Shown here: positions 41,010-43,514 of the stretch, piece after piece
Layout of the letters: every line of letters starts with the position of its first letter
How positions within the stretch are numbered: position 1 is the stretch's first letter
DNA from: Planctomycetota bacterium
Lineage (GTDB): Bacteria > Planctomycetota > UBA1135 > JADKAF01
Length of the DNA stretch: 43,514 bases
Reading direction: 5' to 3'
Assembly: GCA_016793245.1 (NCBI GenBank)
Contig: JAEUHW010000402.1
Span: forward strand, 1-43,514
Translations under genes and position numbers: made by a program
Notes under the pieces: model-generated
The model's database searches: none
Seen by the model: the letters and a program-made list of their open reading frames with translations, nothing else
Told to the model about the DNA's origin: nothing

Positions 41010-42250
41010 GGACCCTTCGCGCTCTCCGAACCCAGCTCTCCTGCGAGCCATCGAAGCCCGGTCTGGCGGTCGCTCCAATCGCCGCGCAACTGATGGGTCA
41101 ATGCTCGATCCAGCAAGGGGGCGAAGTGAGGGCCGGGGCGCAGTCCCTGCTCCTGCAGCTCGCGCCCGGTGATCCATGGATCGGGCTTTCCGTCGAGCAA
41201 GGTCAAGCGAGTCACGCGCTCGGCGACCAGGCAGGGCGCGGCGCGCTCGTTCGCACGACCTTGCAGACGCGCGATCGCCGGCGCGAGCGGACCGTGTTTG
41301 CGCGCGAGTGCAACGAGCTCTAGGTCGATCGCGAACGCAGCGCTCGCATCAGCGCCAGCCAGCGCCAGCGAGAGCTCGCTCAGGCGGGCGTCGCGAGCGA
41401 GGCGCGCGACGACCTCGGCGGAGACGCGCTCGTCGAGGATCCGCTCCAACCAGGTCGTGCGAGCTGCGGGCTCTTCGATCGAGGCCGCAAGCTCGGCGAG
41501 CAGGTCCAGGAAGGGATCCGGATGAGCGGAGAGCGCATCGCGGAGCGCGCTCAGGCGGCGACCTGCGGCGAGCGCGTCGTCCTCCGCGCGCAGGAACGCG
41601 AGCTCCGGCCAATCCGAGGCGAGTCCAGCCCGCGACCAGAGCGCGGGGACGCGCTCGAGCGGCAAGGCCGTGGCGAGCAGCGCGCGCAGCTCTTCGAAGA
41701 TCCGTTCGCGGGCGACCTCGCCGAGGACCATGGCGCGTGCGCGACGCCACGCCTCTTCTTCGGCTTCCGCCTCGAGGCGCACGCAGGCGCGAACCAGGCG
41801 CAGCTTCCGCACCGGATCGGCGCTGAAAGCCGGCCCGGTGATCCGCAGACGCCGCGTGCGCAGGTCTTCGACCCCGCCCAAGGGATCCTCGACCTGCCCG
41901 CGAAGGGGATCGCAGTAGAGCGCGTTCACGCACAAGTCGCGCTGTGCGGCATCGGCGGCGAGGTTCACACCGGCTGGAGCGAGCTGCACGTCGTGGACTC
42001 GACCGCCGGCGAACCACTTGCGCACCGGGAACGTGCGTCCGACGAGCTGGAGCCCGCCGCGGGAACGCAACAGAGGATCGAGCACCGCGGCTTCGAGTCC
42101 GAAGCACACGAGATCCAAGTCGCGCGGCTCGCGATCGAGCAGCCGATCGCGCACCCATCCGCCGACGATCCAGAGCTCGCCCCCCGCGGAGCTCACGGCG
42201 CGCGCGAGTTGCCGCACGACTTCGGGGATCCCACGCAGCGGTGCGTCCAC
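41006..42250 (-). CDS. tRNA nucleotidyltransferase / poly(A) polymerase family protein
   Basis: The product is 414 residues from a GTG at 42250 with GAGG just upstream. IVGGWVRDRLL (28-38) and the metal pair D44-L-D46 (RDLDLVCF) are the class II nucleotidyltransferase head; QRDLCVNALYCDP, DPLGGVEDLRTRRLRI and DPVRKLRLVRA follow in the usual order. The family adds CCA to tRNA or A-tails to RNA; bacterial CCA-adding enzymes and poly(A) polymerases cannot be separated by eye here. It is longer than a minimal CCA enzyme and shorter than PcnB. The stop overlaps the start of the lipoprotein gene (ATGA). Confidence 0.85.
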   Translation of the reverse strand: MDAPLRGIPEVVRQLARAVSSAGGELWIVGGWVRDRLLDREPRDLDLVCFGLEAAVLDPLLRSRGGLQLVGRTFPVRKWFAGGRVHDVQLAPAGVNLAADAAQRDLCVNALYCDPLRGQVEDPLGGVEDLRTRRLRITGPAFSADPVRKLRLVRACVRLEAEAEEEAWRRARAMVLGEVARERIFEELRALLATALPLERVPALWSRAGLASDWPELAFLRAEDDALAAGRRLSALRDALSAHPDPFLDLLAELAASIEEPAARTTWLERILDERVSAEVVARLARDARLSELSLALAGADASAAFAIDLELVALARKHGPLAPAIARLQGRANERAAPCLVAERVTRLTLLDGKPDPWITGRELQEQGLRPGPHFAPLLDRALTHQLRGDWSDRQTGLRWLAGELGSESAKGP

Positions 42251-42361
42251 GTCCTCGCCTCAGAGAGTGAGCAAGATCTGCTCTCGAACCAGCCCCGGAG
42301 ACTCCTCGCGCTGCGCCCACGAACATCGGAGCGGCCGAAACATCGAGGACTCTCCCGTCCC

Positions 42362-43180
42362 TCAGCCGACCGCCGAGCTCGAACCTTCGAGCGAACCGAG
42401 GGCATCGATCGCCAAGAGCACCACGGAGATGTTGTCGAACCCTCCGTGCTGCTTCGCGAGCGCCACGAGTTCTCGTCCGCAGGATGGGAGGTCGCCTGCC
42501 GCACGAGCCCACGCGCCGAGCACCTCCGGATCGCTCACGAGGTCGCTCAATCCGTCCGAGCAGAGGAGCAGGAGGTCGCCGGCGCGGAGCTCCAGTTCGA
42601 TCTGGTCGATGTCGAGGCGCGTTCCGTGTCCCAGAGCTTGGGCCAGGACTTTGCGCTCGGGATGGACCTCGGCCTCCTCCCGGGTGAGGTGGCCGAGGCG
42701 GAGCAGGAGATTCGCGACGCTCTGATCGGTCGTGAGACAACGGAGCTCGCCGCCTCGCAGGAGGTAGCAGCGGCTATCGCCCACGTTTCCGATCCACGCG
42801 CGGCGGGAATCGAGGAACGCGACCGTGAGCGTCGACCCCATCCGGAGATGCGCAGATCGGCCGGAGTTGGCCTCGACGATGCTGCGATGCGCCAGGGAGA
42901 AGAGGCGCTGGAGTCGCCGCGCGAGCCCGCCCTCGCCGACGCTGCCCTCTTGAGCGCATTGGGCGAAGGCCTGGCCGACGAGGCTGGACGCGACGTCGCC
43001 GTCGGGCATGCCCCCCATGCCGTCGGCGACCCCACAGAGGATCGCTTCGCCGGAGAGCGAAACCGGAGCGTCTTCAGGCGCCAGCGCTCGATCACCCGCA
43101 CAGGCGACCATGACGACGTCCTGGTTCTCGCGGCGGATCGAGCCGACATCGGTGATCGCGAAGGCGCGGCAGTGCAACAT
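42362..43180 (-). CDS. PP2C-family protein phosphatase
   Basis: The product is 272 residues, normal for Stp/PrpC. Metal-binding motifs are D21 in RRENQD, VADGMGGM (D53), GNVGDSR, LLCSDGLSD (D209) and GFDNISVV (D249), all present and in order. It removes phosphate from Ser/Thr, the counterpart of kinases such as the one at 32840. The ATG at 43180 is chosen; a longer N-terminus is possible. It lies on the minus strand downstream of the rRNA terminator, so it should have its own promoter in 43181-43340. Confidence 0.92.
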   Translation of the reverse strand: MLHCRAFAITDVGSIRRENQDVVMVACAGDRALAPEDAPVSLSGEAILCGVADGMGGMPDGDVASSLVGQAFAQCAQEGSVGEGGLARRLQRLFSLAHRSIVEANSGRSAHLRMGSTLTVAFLDSRRAWIGNVGDSRCYLLRGGELRCLTTDQSVANLLLRLGHLTREEAEVHPERKVLAQALGHGTRLDIDQIELELRAGDLLLLCSDGLSDLVSDPEVLGAWARAAGDLPSCGRELVALAKQHGGFDNISVVLLAIDALGSLEGSSSAVG

Positions 43181-43340
43181 GGGCTGCGCGTCTCGAGCGT
43201 AGAGGCACGAGAGCGTTGGAGTGCGGGGGAAGAGTCGTCGACGCCGCGGCGGCGCCACGCCGGAGGAGTTTCGTCCCCACGCGCGGCGCTTGTCCAGTGG
43301 CCAGAGCGAGACCGCAGTCTCCGCTCGGGAGAGACGGCTG

Positions 43341-43382
43341 GAAAAGAGTCGAGGCGCAGGGCTCGGTTGAGCGCTGCGCCTC
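43341..43382 (-). terminator. Rho-independent terminator of the rRNA operon
   Basis: On the minus strand, GAGGCGCAG pairs with CTGCGCCTC (9 bp), continued past one mismatch by a 4-bp inner stem and a four-base loop. It is followed by GACTCTTTTCC. It lies 9 nt past the 5S 3' end, giving the classic GC hairpin plus U-run. Confidence 0.85.
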
Positions 43383-43391
43383 GGAGTAGAA

Positions 43392-43502
43392 ACCCTGGCG
43401 ATGACCTACTTTCTCGCACAAGGCAATATCATCGGCGGGATCTGCTTAACGACCGTGTTCGGAATGGGAACGGGTGTGACCAGATCCCTATCGTCACCAG
43501 GG
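43392..43502 (-). rRNA. rrf: 5S ribosomal RNA
   Basis: The minus strand reads a standard bacterial 5S, ~111 nt: CCCTGGTGACGATAGGG at the 5' end, then CACCCGTTCCCATTCCGAAC and ACGGTCGTTAAG in the conserved loop region, and TAGGTCATCGCCAGGG at the 3' end. The ends pair to form helix I (CCCTGG with CCAGGG). The 23S gene should lie beyond the right edge. Confidence 0.96.
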
Positions 43503-43514
43503 GTGTTCGGGGAT

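Noticed and set aside
1..43514. CRISPR array or tRNA genes
   Set aside because: No regularly spaced direct repeats and no cloverleaf-like TTCGA arm in context were found.

Overview
The window is GC-rich DNA with almost no codon-usage breaks, and it most likely comes from a member of the Planctomycetota. Supporting signs are: several large exported proteins sharing a C-terminal module that often begins with a G-N-G-C type motif, an ECF-type sigma factor coupled to a Ser/Thr kinase, a membrane-type FadE, and a 5S rRNA gene at the right edge that should belong to a larger rRNA operon. The assignment rests on protein style only and is an inference.

Layout. 0-1.5 kb: a fragment of a gene leaving the left edge, then a minus-strand gene (406-1461) that reads as one 351-residue protein only if two in-frame UGA codons are selenocysteine. 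It joins a signal peptide, a thioredoxin-like domain with VPG-Sec and an MsrA-like domain in which Sec sits at the catalytic Cys position. A bacterial SECIS-like hairpin follows each UGA at the expected distance. 1.6-4.1 kb: an exported protein and a GT1 glycosyltransferase. 4.1-10.2 kb: a beta-oxidation cluster, with fadE divergent from thiolase and FadJ/FadB-type genes across a spacer holding a perfect inverted repeat. 10.3-17.6 kb: exported proteins, an ArnT-like membrane glycosyltransferase, a beta-helix protein and a small secretin/STN-like protein.

17.6-22.9 kb is an accessory region. Two copies of a ~140-bp palindromic element bracket a three-gene cassette (TIGR04255-like, antitoxin-like, PIN toxin). 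Then come an AbiEi/AbiEii toxin-antitoxin pair with one frameshift and one nonsense codon, a membrane-anchored Mrr-type nuclease of visibly lower GC, and ~690 bp of apparently gene-free DNA.

22.9-28.4 kb: a molybdopterin oxidoreductase with a fused 4Fe-4S/NrfD-type membrane partner, and an ArsR-SRPBCC operon with a promoter-operator that would give a nearly leaderless message. 28.4-31.3 kb: an NDP-forming acyl-CoA synthetase overlapping lipB, then a palindromic repeat. 31.3-36.3 kb: three start/stop-overlapping genes for sigma factor, transmembrane kinase with TPR-like tail, and exported protein. 36.5-43.2 kb: an HPt protein, a four-repeat exported protein, a lipoprotein overlapping a CCA/poly(A) polymerase-family gene, and a PP2C phosphatase. 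The window closes with the rRNA-operon terminator and 5S rRNA on the minus strand.

Most genes are packed with ATGA or GTGA overlaps. Kinase, PP2C phosphatase, sigma factor and HPt protein lie within 8 kb, which suggests a signalling neighbourhood. No selenocysteine machinery (selA, selB, selC, selD) is in the window, so Sec insertion would depend on genes elsewhere.
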